From: Vibrio artabrorum
Lineage (GTDB): Bacteria; Pseudomonadota; Gammaproteobacteria; Enterobacterales; Vibrionaceae
Reading direction: 5' to 3'
DNA length: 64,000 bases
Assembly: GCF_024347295.1 (NCBI RefSeq)
Contig: NZ_AP025459.1
Coordinates: 62,001-126,000 of the forward strand
Shown here: positions 9,529 through 20,381 of the stretch, one piece after another
How the letters are laid out: every line of letters starts with the position of its first letter
Numbering within the stretch: the stretch's first letter is position 1
Notes under the pieces: model-generated
The model's input: the letters and a program-made list of their open reading frames with translations, nothing else
Database searches by the model: none
Told to the model about the DNA's origin: nothing
Translations under genes and position numbers: made by a program

Positions 9529-11235
9529 ATGCAAGATGCAATGAATTGGTTAGCAAGGGACCCAGATCCAAGAACTCGTGAAGAACTTCAACACCTCATA
9601 GATCAGCGAATGAACGACGAGATAAGCGATCGCTTTATTCAACGATTAGAGTTTGGGACTGCAGGACTTCGCGGCAAAGTTGGATGTGGTCCAAATAGAA
9701 TGAACCGCTTAGTCATACAAGAGACCGCAACCGGGTTGGGTCACTATTTAATTGAACATATAGCCAATGCCTGTTTGCGTGGGGTCGTGGTTGGCTATGA
9801 CGGACGTTTAGATTCAAAACAATTCGCGATTGATACCGCTTCTGTGCTTACGGCTTTGGGTATTAAGGTCTACCTAACAGCGAATGTCGCTGCGACACCT
9901 ATCGTCGCTTTTGGTATTAAGCATTTCAACGCTGCGGCCGCTGTTGTGGTGACGGCCAGCCACAACCCGCCAGAATACAATGGTTTCAAAGTGTACTGGG
10001 AGAATGGCGCACAAATCATTCCCCCACACGATACTGGCATTGCCAATGAAATCGACATCGCATCGACTAAACCCATCCCTTTAATGAGCCTGTGCGATGC
10101 GGAAAAACAAGGTAAGTTAGTGTGGCTTACTGAGGGCTATTATCAAACTTATCGTGCAGCGATCAATCAAAGTCGCTATGTAAACCACAGTATTGAATCT
10201 GCAAATACCACCATTACTTACACCGCGATGCATGGTGTAGGCGCCCAAATGGCCGAAGATCTGCTTCACGATGCCGGATTCCACAAGGTGTTCAGTGTAC
10301 CGGAACAACGAGAACCTGATGGTCACTTTCCGACGGTTAACTTCCCAAATCCAGAAGAACAAGGCGCGATGGATCTTGTGGTCAACCTTGCGAAAAAGGT
10401 CGATGCCGATATCGCTTGTGCCAACGATCCCGATGCAGACAGGTTTGCGGTTGCGGTTAGAACCAAAGATAGGTCCTATAAGATGCTGACGGGCGACCAA
10501 GTCGGTGTGCTATTCGCGCATTACTTACTATCACAACCTCACAGCAAAAAACCGCTCGTTGGGAACAGTATTGTCTCTTCAACCTTGCTTGAAAAAGTGG
10601 CTCAATCCCATGGTGCGACTTATTTCCAAACACTGACAGGTTTTAAATGGTTGGCCAATATCGGCATGCAATTAGAAGATGAAAACAGCGAGTTCTTGTT
10701 CGCTTATGAAGAAGCTCTAGGTTATACCATTGGGACACAAGTACGGGATAAAGATGGGCTGTCTGCACTTGTAATTTTCGCTCAACTGGTTGAAGAACTT
10801 AAGTCTCAAGGTCAAACGGTTTGGGATCTCCTCGCTCAAATTTCGTTTGAGCATGGCGTGCATACCAATGCCCAACGCAGTATTGCCCTAGCCCCAGATT
10901 CACCCTCAATTGGGTCCAAGCTCAGAGCAGAGCAACCTAAAAAAATCGGTGGGATGGCTATCTCTGTGATTGAAGATCTGCAATCTTCTTTGCGATTCAT
11001 CGTTGGTGGCAACACCGAAACGATTCACCTACCGACAAGTGACGTATTGATTTATCACCTTGCAGACGGTTCACGAATTATCGTACGACCTTCTGGCACA
11101 GAACCAAAGGTGAAAGTTTACTATGAAACCGTCACGAAATATGAAGGAACAGAAACCTATGAAGACACTCGCCTGCGCGGTGAGCTGCACATGGAAAAAC
11201 TGATTGAACAGCACCAAAAAGAGTTGAACTCTTAA
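9529..11235 (+). CDS. Phospho-sugar mutase (phosphoglucomutase/phosphomannomutase family)
   Basis: An alpha-D-phosphohexomutase that interconverts sugar 1- and 6-phosphates. The domains run in the family order: a phosphoserine loop VTASHNPPEYNGFK near residue 145, a metal loop CANDPDADRFAVAV near 300, a sugar-specificity loop ending FAYEEALGY near 400, and the phosphate-binding RPSGTEPKVKVYY near 525. At 568 residues it matches the larger PGM2/PgcA-like branch rather than AlgC or GlmM. Start choice: the ATG at 9529 or a GTG at 9523; AAGG at 9515-9518 fits both. The exact substrate cannot be fixed from sequence. It is followed by a strong hairpin. Confidence 0.9.
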   Translation: MQDAMNWLARDPDPRTREELQHLIDQRMNDEISDRFIQRLEFGTAGLRGKVGCGPNRMNRLVIQETATGLGHYLIEHIANACLRGVVVGYDGRLDSKQFAIDTASVLTALGIKVYLTANVAATPIVAFGIKHFNAAAAVVVTASHNPPEYNGFKVYWENGAQIIPPHDTGIANEIDIASTKPIPLMSLCDAEKQGKLVWLTEGYYQTYRAAINQSRYVNHSIESANTTITYTAMHGVGAQMAEDLLHDAGFHKVFSVPEQREPDGHFPTVNFPNPEEQGAMDLVVNLAKKVDADIACANDPDADRFAVAVRTKDRSYKMLTGDQVGVLFAHYLLSQPHSKKPLVGNSIVSSTLLEKVAQSHGATYFQTLTGFKWLANIGMQLEDENSEFLFAYEEALGYTIGTQVRDKDGLSALVIFAQLVEELKSQGQTVWDLLAQISFEHGVHTNAQRSIALAPDSPSIGSKLRAEQPKKIGGMAISVIEDLQSSLRFIVGGNTETIHLPTSDVLIYHLADGSRIIVRPSGTEPKVKVYYETVTKYEGTETYEDTRLRGELHMEKLIEQHQKELNS

Positions 11236-11288
11236 TCGATAAAGCGAGCGTTCACTCAGTATTCAAAGACGACAATTTACACTCAATA

Positions 11289-11327
11289 GAATCAAAAATG
11301 AATGCTCTATGCGTTCATTTTTGATTC
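11289..11327. terminator. Bidirectional terminator between mutase and FAH gene
   Basis: A perfect 14-bp inverted repeat (GAATCAAAAATGAA, 11-base loop, TTCATTTTTGATTC) sits between two convergent genes. The A/T tracts in each arm give a U-rich end on either strand. Confidence 0.8.
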
Positions 11328-11333
11328 GCTAAG

Positions 11334-11966
11334 TTAACTCGCCACCCACTCGATCTCAATCAATGTGGTTTCACCACACTTGAGACGACCGAGGAATATG
11401 TCGCCTCGATGAACTTCGCCAACGCCTTTAGGTGTGCCTGTCATTACAACATCACCATCGATCAAAGTCGTGTAAGAAGATAACTCGTCGAGAATCGTCT
11501 GTGGAGAGTAAAGCATCTGTTGAACGTGCCCTTTTTGAACACGGACACAATTGATGAATAACTCTAAGTTTAAGTCAGCGAGATCCAAGTTATCCATTGG
11601 CACAAAACGACTTAAGACGGCGGAACCATCAAATGCCTTAGCGCGTTCCCAAGGTAACCCTTGAGTTTTCAGTGTATTTTGAAGGGCACGTTTAGTCAGA
11701 TCTAGCCCTAAGCCCACCGCCGAATATTCCCCCCTTTCTACGATGAAGCAAATTTCAGCTTCGTAATGTAAAGCTTCTTGATGAAAAGCGCTTAAGGATG
11801 AGGTCACGCTGGTACTCGGTTTGTTGAAAACCACCATCGAATCAGGGATCGCATTATTAAGCTCTTCAATATGATCGACATAATTACGCCCAACACACAG
11901 TACTTTCGTTGGTGTTGCTGTCCGTTTCGAATTCATTAATTGTTCCTGATCTACAATGCTGCTCAT
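11334..11966 (-). CDS. Fumarylacetoacetate hydrolase family protein
   Basis: A member of the FAH superfamily, metal-dependent enzymes that hydrolyse, isomerise or decarboxylate acylpyruvate-type compounds. Seen: VGRNYVDHIEELNN at the start of the core, the metal-ligand stretch HYEAEICFIVERG, KAFDGSAVLSRFV, and the C-terminal DGDVVMTGTPKGVGEVHRGD. The length of 210 residues fits small YcgM-like members. Two starts are plausible: the ATG at 11966 with AGGGA 7 bases ahead, or the ATG at 11936 with AGGA 7 bases ahead. The longer open frame has no support. It lies 108 bases after yegD on the same strand. The substrate is unknown. Confidence 0.85.
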   Translation of the reverse strand: MSSIVDQEQLMNSKRTATPTKVLCVGRNYVDHIEELNNAIPDSMVVFNKPSTSVTSSLSAFHQEALHYEAEICFIVERGEYSAVGLGLDLTKRALQNTLKTQGLPWERAKAFDGSAVLSRFVPMDNLDLADLNLELFINCVRVQKGHVQQMLYSPQTILDELSSYTTLIDGDVVMTGTPKGVGEVHRGDIFLGRLKCGETTLIEIEWVAS

Positions 11967-12074
11967 AGTCTGTCCCTGAACGATTTTTTGGAGAACAGAG
12001 TTTACCGCATCATAAAGAGAGAATCTTCGACAAGATGATGACCATGAATGAAATTCTGATCTCCCGCTCAATTC

Positions 12075-13427
12075 CTATTTGAAGCATACCTCTGCCCAAC
12101 GAGCGAGACCCGCGGTTACGGAACCAAAATAGTTACCGCTGACAATCGGTACATTCGGCACGGCTTGTTCGACCGCTTGGCGCAGAATTGGAGATCGAGC
12201 TGAGCCTCCTGTCATGTAAATCACATCTGGCTTTTTCTGCCCCTGTTGAATCGCTTCATTCACTAATTCAATCATTTTCGATTTCGGACTCTCAATCGCT
12301 TCAACCATCTGCTCTACAGAGATATCGACTTCAACCAACTCAGAAGCCACGTTAATCGCGGTTCGATATTGAGCAGATTCGGCTAACGCAATTTTGGTTT
12401 CTTCTGCTCGGCGCACAATACTGTATCCGAGAGTATCGTGATAAACCCTCATTAAGCGATCGAGTTTGTGAGGTTCTGACGCTTCTTTACGAAGCAATTT
12501 CAATGCCGCTAAGTTTTCTCGAGAATAGAAATTTTTCTGAGCTTCAACATTGTTAATCGCAATGGGATTCCAAAATTGAGTCAACGGCATATCAATACCC
12601 GAAGTGCTTTTGCTCCCCATACCAAAAGGGGACATTAACTGCTTGAATGCAAGATAAATATCGAGGTCATTACCGCCAACCCGTTGCCCACTGTGAGCCA
12701 ATAAACTCTGGGTGCGGTCTGTTTTACCACACCAAGTTGGGCCCATCTCTAACAGGGAACAATCGGTCGTACCACCACCAATATCCACAACCAATACCGT
12801 TTGGTTTTCAGTTAGGGTACTTTCGTAATCAAGCCCCGCTGCCACAGGTTCAAATTGAAAAGCGATATCGACAAAACCGGCACGCTTGGCTGCGCGCGCA
12901 AGAATATGTTCGGCTTGTCGGTTGGCGTCTTCACCACCTCGACCATGAAAGTTGATCGGTCGACCGATAACCGCTTGTTTGATCGTTTCTTGAGTCGTAC
13001 GTTCAGCTTGGTGTTTGATATTCGCCATCATGGCGCACACTAGATCTTCAAAAAAGCTTATCTGAACATCGTGCAGCCCGCTCGCCCCAAGAAAAGATTT
13101 AGGAGATTTAACGTAATATACATCGCGAGGGTCTTCTAAATAAAGATCCAACGCCGCCTGACCAAATGCCATATCTTCTGGTTCTAAGTCGATGCTCTCT
13201 TCTCGGTTTAGAGCAATTGCACGTCGTAATACTTGCTCTCCCACCGCATCACTCGGTTTGATGTTCAAATGACGAAATAGATGCTCCGACACACTTTCAC
13301 GAGTGGGGGCGAAGACGGTGGATGGAATGTAGTGGTTGTGACCTTCTAGTGGTAACAAACTGGGCTCTCCATTGACCATTGCCGCAACAGAACAGTTCGC
13401 CGTTCCATAATCAAATCCAATAAACAT
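12075..13427 (-). CDS. yegD: Hsp70-family chaperone-like protein YegD
   Basis: A 450-residue actin-fold ATPase related to the DnaK nucleotide-binding domain but lacking the substrate-binding half. The sequence tracks E. coli YegD closely: MFIGFDYGTANCSVAAMVNG at the phosphate-1 loop, SPKSFLGASGL near 115, VIGRPINFHGRGG near 155, VVDIGGGTTDCSLLEMGP near 225, RVGGNDLDIYLAF near 260, and YMTGGSARSPILRQAV near 405. The start is the ATG at 13427, with a G-run five bases upstream; the longer TTG reading is not needed. The function is a predicted chaperone without a well-defined client. Confidence 0.93.
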   Translation of the reverse strand: MFIGFDYGTANCSVAAMVNGEPSLLPLEGHNHYIPSTVFAPTRESVSEHLFRHLNIKPSDAVGEQVLRRAIALNREESIDLEPEDMAFGQAALDLYLEDPRDVYYVKSPKSFLGASGLHDVQISFFEDLVCAMMANIKHQAERTTQETIKQAVIGRPINFHGRGGEDANRQAEHILARAAKRAGFVDIAFQFEPVAAGLDYESTLTENQTVLVVDIGGGTTDCSLLEMGPTWCGKTDRTQSLLAHSGQRVGGNDLDIYLAFKQLMSPFGMGSKSTSGIDMPLTQFWNPIAINNVEAQKNFYSRENLAALKLLRKEASEPHKLDRLMRVYHDTLGYSIVRRAEETKIALAESAQYRTAINVASELVEVDISVEQMVEAIESPKSKMIELVNEAIQQGQKKPDVIYMTGGSARSPILRQAVEQAVPNVPIVSGNYFGSVTAGLARWAEVCFK

Positions 13428-13549
13428 GACATCCCCCAACTCAATAAAAGGGGCCAGATGCTACATGAAAAGTCTCGACATTACGAGGTGATTTGTCGAT
13501 TTTACTTGATCAATTCGTGAGGTTCATGGCTCTGCAAAAGGGGACAAAT

Positions 13550-13897
13550 ATGTTACATTTCAGCTCTCATTCATCACGGTACCTATCAATGAAAACTCCT
13601 TGCCGAGCGGCTTGTAAAAATAACGGCGGTATTTGCAGTGGTTGCCATCGAACGATGGACGAGATCATAGGCTGGGCAGGATTATCTGAAAGCGAAAGAG
13701 GAACGGTAATGCGCAACTTAAGTGGTGCGAATTCCACTCACCAATGTCCACAATGCGGTGAACACGCACAATGTGATATCCGTTCGGGAAAAGAGACGTG
13801 TTGGTGCTTTTCATTAGAGAAGCGTGAAACCACTAGTGCTCCCAATGCGGGCGTTTGCCTGTGTCGTCAGTGTCTATCCTCACTCCCTATCGAGTAA
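13550..13897 (+). CDS. DUF1289 and CWC cysteine-rich domain fusion protein
   Basis: A 115-residue cytoplasmic protein with two cysteine modules. The first, PCRAACKNNGGICSGCHRTM followed by EIIGWAGLSESER, is a DUF1289 domain (four Cys, then a helix). The second, CPQCGEHAQCDIRSGKETCWCF with a later CLCRQCLSS, is the cysteine-rich CWC type. Both are probable metal-binding modules. I take the ATG at 13550 because AAGGGGA sits 6 bases before it; a shorter start at 13589 would keep both domains. It is divergent from yegD. No enzymatic role is known. Confidence 0.8.
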   Translation: MLHFSSHSSRYLSMKTPCRAACKNNGGICSGCHRTMDEIIGWAGLSESERGTVMRNLSGANSTHQCPQCGEHAQCDIRSGKETCWCFSLEKRETTSAPNAGVCLCRQCLSSLPIE

Positions 13898-13917
13898 TTC
13901 TCGAACCGGATTAAGCA

Positions 13918-13953
13918 ATATTAAAGCGAGCATTCATTGTCTCGCTTTAATAT
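13918..13953. terminator. Bidirectional terminator-like hairpin
   Basis: A perfect 13-bp stem, ATATTAAAGCGAG with CTCGCTTTAATAT, around a 10-base loop. It lies between the convergent DUF1289 and HopJ genes. Confidence 0.7.
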
Positions 13954-13976
13954 ACCGAGGTTATTCAGGTTTGCGT

Positions 13977-14327
13977 CTACTTAACTTTTGCAATCAGTGC
14001 CGGCTGCGAAAATGCGACCCCACCCCAACCATGAGTCATAAAGTTGCGAATATTTTGATGATCGGTATTGTCAGGGAAGCCAAGGACATCGTTGCGATAA
14101 AATTGCCCAAAACACGCCAATGTTTGCTGCTCAGAGAAGCCTTGCTCTAAACCGAAAGCAAAAATCTTACACGAACCATTATTTTGCCCTGCTGCGTTGA
14201 CCACATCACCATTGCGAAATTGACTCTCAAAGAAATCATAATAGGCATCAATCACTTGCATTGTGTCTTCAAACTCGACGTTCTCGGGGGCTTTTTTCAG
14301 TGCTTCTAAAAAGGTTTTCAGTTCCAT
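13977..14327 (-). CDS. HopJ type III effector family protein
   Basis: A 116-residue protein matching the HopJ family: MELKTFLEALKKAPENVEFEDTM, a central NGDVVNAAGQNNGSCKIFAF, and the C-terminal NIRNFMTHGWGGVAF. The family name comes from Pseudomonas syringae, but the domain is common in free-living bacteria with no secretion system. A virulence role should therefore not be assumed. No secretion signal or membrane segment is visible. It sits alone between two terminator-like regions. Confidence 0.85.
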   Translation of the reverse strand: MELKTFLEALKKAPENVEFEDTMQVIDAYYDFFESQFRNGDVVNAAGQNNGSCKIFAFGLEQGFSEQQTLACFGQFYRNDVLGFPDNTDHQNIRNFMTHGWGGVAFSQPALIAKVK

Positions 14328-14471
14328 TCAATCATTCTCCATTTTATCGATAAAATGCCATAGTTTATCTTGTTTTCTGCCAAGAGTAATAGAAGATAAG
14401 AACAAGCAAGGTTGCTATCAATAAACAAGCGAGTGAATCATGGTCTGTTCACCGATTCTTCCCCCCTTAGG

Positions 14472-17041
14472 CTAATGGTTAGCATCATTCCAATAAGACT
14501 GTTTAAAATGCACAAAAGCTTGGTGCAGCGACTCTTCTTTAATCGGTTTGACAATCACGTAATTCGCTCCCGCAGCCATAAAACTGTCTCTGGTCGACAT
14601 TTGAGCATCAGCCGTGCACGCGTAAATTGGCGCAGTAACATTCAGTTCATCTCTTAGCTTCTGAGTCGTCTCTACACCACCGAGATTGGGAAGTTGATTG
14701 TCCATCAAGATAAGGTCAAAGGTCGTGGTTTTCGCCATTTCTATCGCGGCTAAACCGTCCTTTGCCCAAGTAACGTCCATTCCATACTTTTTGCAGAAAG
14801 CCTGGGCAATAAAGGCATTGGTGTGATTATCTTCGACTAGCAGTACTTTTAAAGACCGATTAAATAATGCACTGGTTTCGATATCCGTTTGGGACTTAAC
14901 GTCCAATTGTGGCTTGGAATTCAGTTCCACTGGAATGTCTATGATGAACTCAGAACCACGATCTTTAACACTGTTTACTTGTATGCCCCCCTCTAGCATA
15001 TCGACTAGGTTCTTTACAATTGTTAACCCAAGGCCAGTACCACCATACTCACGAGTCGTGGTCTCTTCTGCTTGCATAAAAGGTTCAAAGACAACGTCTA
15101 TTTTACTTTCATCAATACCAATTCCGGTATCTTTTACTCGAACAATCAAGTTCGCATGCTTGGAATTGCAAATATTTTCTAGTTCAAAACTGATTGAAAT
15201 ACCACCTTGATGCGTGAACTTAAGCGCATTACTCAGCAGGTTAAACATGATTTGGTTCAAACGTATTTGGTCTGTGTTTATCTCAATATCATCCACTAAG
15301 TGGTTTACAATCGTCAACGAGATAGCCTTACCCTCACAAAGTGGGCGATAGACACTTTCTAACATATTGACCAACTCACCTAAGTGAAAGTCTTTCTTTT
15401 TAATATTGAACTGACCTTGCTCTATCTTTGAGAAGTCTAAAATATCGTTCAGTACCGCCAATAAATGCTCCGCACTATTGCAAAGTACATCAACCTGACC
15501 TCGATTATCTTCATTGTGTAAAGAGCGCTTCAATAACTGAGAAACACCCAAAATACCGTTGAGTGGCGTGCGAATCTCATGGCTCATCTTCGCTAAGAAA
15601 TCAGTACGGACGCTGGCAAGATGCTCAGCTTCTTCTCTGGCTCGATCAGCCTGTCTCTCTGCTTCAATCAGTTTTGTAATATCTTGTCCTTGTACCACGA
15701 CACCTGTGATGCCGTGCTCAACACGAATGGCTGACATATTCCAACGAAACACCTTCTCACCAATGGGGACGTTAATGCCCGTCAGCTTCGCGCCTTGAGC
15801 CACCATGTGAATATTTGGCAACATTCGTTGCTCAAATTCTTGAGCCATCGCACTATAGTTGTTATCTCCATCAAACAATGTCATGCGCGCTGCTGGGTTC
15901 ATCTGAATTAAGTCACCTTTCTCTGACCAGACCAAAATAGGAGAGTGAGCGAAGTTAAAGAGGTCTTGAAACTTCTGGTTCTGTTCCGACAAGCGCTCAA
16001 AGGTGTCTTCCAAGGTACAGCCAATATGATGAAACTCGAAAATATTGGACCCTGCGAACTTATTATACTCTTCGCCATTACTGACTGAGCGAGTAAAATG
16101 CATTAACTTATCTAACTCTCCCGCCACCCTTCTTTGAATCCAAGCTCGCGCAAAATAATACATGAAGATAATCACCACAAGCACCGCCAGGATTGCATGC
16201 TCGTAGTTCCGCTCTAACGCAATGAAGTTCGTATTTTTTTGCACAGCTCGTATGGTAATGGGGGCTTCAACGGCGTTGATCTTAATCGTCGCAATTGTCA
16301 CGAAATGACGGGGTAATTGTTCGTATATTTTATAGTTGAGGATGTCTTTTATCGTATAGCTTTCATCACCACTTAATGTCGATGTCACTGCACTATCATG
16401 CGCGACAATAACGATATTTTCGCAATTACTGCCGCGTTGAATCGATCCCGCAAGAGAGAAGTTGTTATCAAGTACGATGGCAATATACAACTGGCCAAGA
16501 ACCTCGCCGGTCGGATTATCAATGATCGGAGTTCTTCTAACTAACAAGTGGCGTTCACCACTACTGGTCGTTAACTTTAAAAAATGCCAATTACTATTGA
16601 ACGATACCTCGTTAGAGATCGTCTCAAGTGAAGCATGATCTAACCCATAAAATTGACTGTTCCCATCTTCCCAAACTAAGCCGCTATGAGTATACGCAAA
16701 GCGTAAATCAGGAGCATACTCCGGCTCATGTTGGTCTAAGCCAATGAAAAAGTTGCTCAGAGCATCTTCGTTTTTGGTTCTAAGAAACTCGCTAATAATC
16801 TCACTGTGTGAACTACTGTCTTGATAAATTTGCAGTACAGACAAACGGTAATCAAACATGTTTTGGATTAGACTAGAAGTTTGTTGAACTGTTCGATTAG
16901 TCTCTTGTTTTACGATACTACTGCTGGTCTCATAATTATGGATAAGTACGCCAAGCGCCATCACGCCTATCACTAGAATAATGATTCGCGTAATTAATTT
17001 GGCTAAGGTGTTCCTTGGTGTGTTGGCATATCTTTTGTTCA

Positions 17042-17042
<1 letters not shown>
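14472..17042 (-). CDS. luxQ: Autoinducer-2 hybrid sensor kinase LuxQ
   Basis: The inner-membrane partner of LuxP. The 856-residue protein has TM1 at about 14-36, a large periplasmic domain to about 280, TM2 near 283-303, and a PAS-like segment near 360-470. The HisKA box LAKMSHEIRTPLNG has the phosphoacceptor His near 488, and an HATPase domain carries GGTGLGLTIV near 665. A C-terminal receiver has ILMDNQLP with its Asp near 780. In known Vibrio circuits it phosphorylates LuxU at low AI-2 and acts as a phosphatase at high AI-2. Its ATG overlaps the luxP stop by one base (TAATG), so translation is coupled. Confidence 0.95.
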
Positions 17043-18442
<1,400 letters not shown>

Positions 18443-18769
18443 TTATGAGATTTCGATATACTGAATTTTGTCTTTGTCCCACTCAATCATTAATTTGCGT
18501 GATACCAAATTTTCTTTACGAGATTTGGGCCATTGTTTAATCGCATATTCTGTTTTCAACGCTTCACTTTTTGAACGGACAACTAAGCTCCAAACGAGTT
18601 CAAGTGGGCCTTTCCCTTTGAGGGCTTTGGCTCCTTTGCCTATTTGATGTTGTTTAAAACGACGTTGCAAATTATTCGTCACACCACAATAAAGGGCATT
18701 ATGGCTATTGCGGATCAAGTACACGACCCAATCCGCACTTTTATCAGACTCAGACACAGACACAGACAT
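18443..18769 (-). CDS. GIY-YIG nuclease superfamily protein (UPF0213/YhbQ-like)
   Basis: A small single-domain protein of the GIY-YIG fold. WVVYLIRNSHNALYCGVTNN supplies the YL...YCG strand pair typical of the UPF0213 branch. RRFKQHQIGKGAKALKGKGP supplies the Arg and the following loop, and EALKTEYAIKQWPKSRKENL the Glu-containing helix. A DNA-nicking role is a family prediction. I start at the ATG at 18769, one base after the yceH stop (TAA-A-ATG). A start at 18787, inside yceH, is also possible and adds six residues. It is probably co-transcribed with yceH. Confidence 0.85.
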   Translation of the reverse strand: MSVSVSESDKSADWVVYLIRNSHNALYCGVTNNLQRRFKQHQIGKGAKALKGKGPLELVWSLVVRSKSEALKTEYAIKQWPKSRKENLVSRKLMIEWDKDKIQYIEIS

Positions 18770-18770
18770 T

Positions 18771-19427
18771 TTAAAGCAGTGATTCAACCAAAGCTTTCAG
18801 CTCAGCGACTTCAGCTCGTAGGTTTACTATTTCGGCTTCGAGTTCTTCAAATTTTTCGTGGGTTGCAGAAGGTATTGGCGCACTCACAGATGCCGTCGAA
18901 CATGCTTCAACATCAACCTCACCACTCAGTAAATGTTGGTAACGAGATTCACGCTTACCCGCTTCGCGTGGTAGTTTTACCACTAAAGCGCCCGCCTCTC
19001 TCGCAGCTAGCTTCTCAAGTGTAGTTTCTACTTCTTTTACGTCACTGAAATTTGCGAGGCGTCCCGTTCGAGTGCGAAGTTCACCCGGTGTTTGCGCACC
19101 ACGTAATAACATGCAACAGATGATGGCGCGCTCTTGCTCTGTGAATTGCAGATCACCGAATTCAGTATTGCAGAAACGATGTTGATACTTGTTTACGCGA
19201 CTATTGAAACGGCTTTCGTCGCTCACCATACGACGCGTTATCAAACCATCAACCGCATCTAAAACCTCGGATTCTGACAGAGAAAGAACGGGATCGCGGT
19301 TGCTTTTTTGGTTACAAGCCGTTGTTAAGCTGTTCAGCGTCAAAGGGTAATGATCAGGGGTCGTAACCTCTTTCTCGATCAAACAGCCAATAATTCTCGC
19401 TTCAATAGGGGAAAGTACTGTATTCAT
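18771..19427 (-). CDS. yceH: YceH family protein (DUF480)
   Basis: A 218-residue cytoplasmic protein. LSPIEARIIGCLIEKEVTTPDHYPLTLN and LLRGAQTPGELRTRTGRLA are the two winged-helix-like repeats of the DUF480 family. The C-terminus (EELEAEIVNLRAEVAELKAL) is a short coiled coil. E. coli YceH has the same architecture; its function is uncertain. The gene ends directly at the following GIY-YIG gene. Confidence 0.92.
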   Translation of the reverse strand: MNTVLSPIEARIIGCLIEKEVTTPDHYPLTLNSLTTACNQKSNRDPVLSLSESEVLDAVDGLITRRMVSDESRFNSRVNKYQHRFCNTEFGDLQFTEQERAIICCMLLRGAQTPGELRTRTGRLANFSDVKEVETTLEKLAAREAGALVVKLPREAGKRESRYQHLLSGEVDVEACSTASVSAPIPSATHEKFEELEAEIVNLRAEVAELKALVESLL

Positions 19428-19490
19428 CGTTTTTCCTTTTTATTATTTTAATCATTCCATCCCAACACCTAACAATGCAGTCACTGATGA

Positions 19491-19691
19491 CTAGTGCTCA
19501 GACAGAATGGAGACTCGTTTTTTTCTGCCTTGTTCGTCAATCATTATGATCTTAGAACGATTTAATTCTATTTCTACGACTTCCATATAAGTACGCTCTT
19601 GTACATACGCATCACGAAGCTTTTGTTGCTCGGTTGAAGGTTCTGTCACATTGTCGTCCAAATCTTTTGTTTCTCGTTGCTGTTGATTCAT
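19491..19691 (-). CDS. Small hypothetical protein
   Basis: I do not recognise this protein. From the ATG at 19691 it has 66 residues. An acidic, Gln-rich N-terminus is followed by a predicted helix (QQKLRDAYVQERTYMEVVEI) and a short basic end (EQGRKKRVSILSEH). The longer open frame upstream is cysteine-rich and poorly conserved-looking. The Shine-Dalgarno sequence is weak. It lies between yceH and the divergent yeeX. It could be a small cytosolic protein or a chance frame. Confidence 0.5.
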   Translation of the reverse strand: MNQQQRETKDLDDNVTEPSTEQQKLRDAYVQERTYMEVVEIELNRSKIIMIDEQGRKKRVSILSEH

Positions 19692-19886
19692 TTCACATGT
19701 CGTATCAATGCAGGATCTAGATAGGATACTAACTTGAACCGTTAGAGAAAAACAATCACACATCAGCGAGAATGACGAATAATTAAACAACCTTCCTTTT
19801 GCTTTGATCTAAAGACTGTTACATCATCAATTGATGTGCTTTAATCAGAACCAGACAACGTATTTGACGATTAGGAAAAGGTATCT

Positions 19887-20201
19887 ATGAGCAGCGTATT
19901 TGAAATTGTTAGCCAAGCACGACGTAAGAATAAACTGAAACGTGAACTTTTAGACAACGAAAAGAAAGTTCGTGACAACCGCAAGCGTGTCGACCTTCTT
20001 GATAACCTACTTGATTACATCAAGCCAGAAATGACGCATGATGAAATCCTAGGCATTATCAAAAACATGAAAGCTGACTACGAAGACCGTGTTGATGATC
20101 ACATCATTAAGAGCGCAGAGATTTCTAAAGCTCGTCGCGACATCAGTCGTCGTATTCGTGAGCTAACAGAAGAAGACAAGCAAACTCAAGGTAAGAAATA
20201 A
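19887..20201 (+). CDS. yeeX: DUF496 family protein YeeX
   Basis: A 104-residue, highly charged, mostly helical protein. [40 protein letters not shown] and [18 protein letters not shown] follow the E. coli YeeX/UPF0265 sequence block for block. The family is small and of unknown function, with the look of a coiled-coil, nucleic-acid- or protein-binding factor. AAGG five bases before the ATG supports the start. It is monocistronic: its own promoter region lies upstream and an intrinsic terminator follows at 20239. Confidence 0.93.
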   Translation: MSSVFEIVSQARRKNKLKRELLDNEKKVRDNRKRVDLLDNLLDYIKPEMTHDEILGIIKNMKADYEDRVDDHIIKSAEISKARRDISRRIRELTEEDKQTQGKK

Positions 20202-20238
20202 TCTAACCTCGTTAATTGACTTGCAAGAATATTAGAAG

Positions 20239-20263
20239 CCCACTCTTAGTAGTGGGTTTTTTT
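20239..20263 (+). terminator. Intrinsic terminator of yeeX
   Basis: CCCACT, a six-base loop, then AGTGGG and a run of seven T. Confidence 0.85.
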
Positions 20264-20381
20264 GTACGTTAATCTTAGCCTCTATGACCAACTCTAAACT
20301 CAAAATAGGCTCTGATTGACTTTGTTTACCCTTCCGAACAAGAGTCATGAGCCCCCGGAAATAGATTCAACCCTATATTGA

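Noticed and set aside
13977..14327. Type III secretion effector
   Set aside because: The HopJ name is historical; there are no secretion genes or chaperone nearby, and the family is widespread in non-pathogens.
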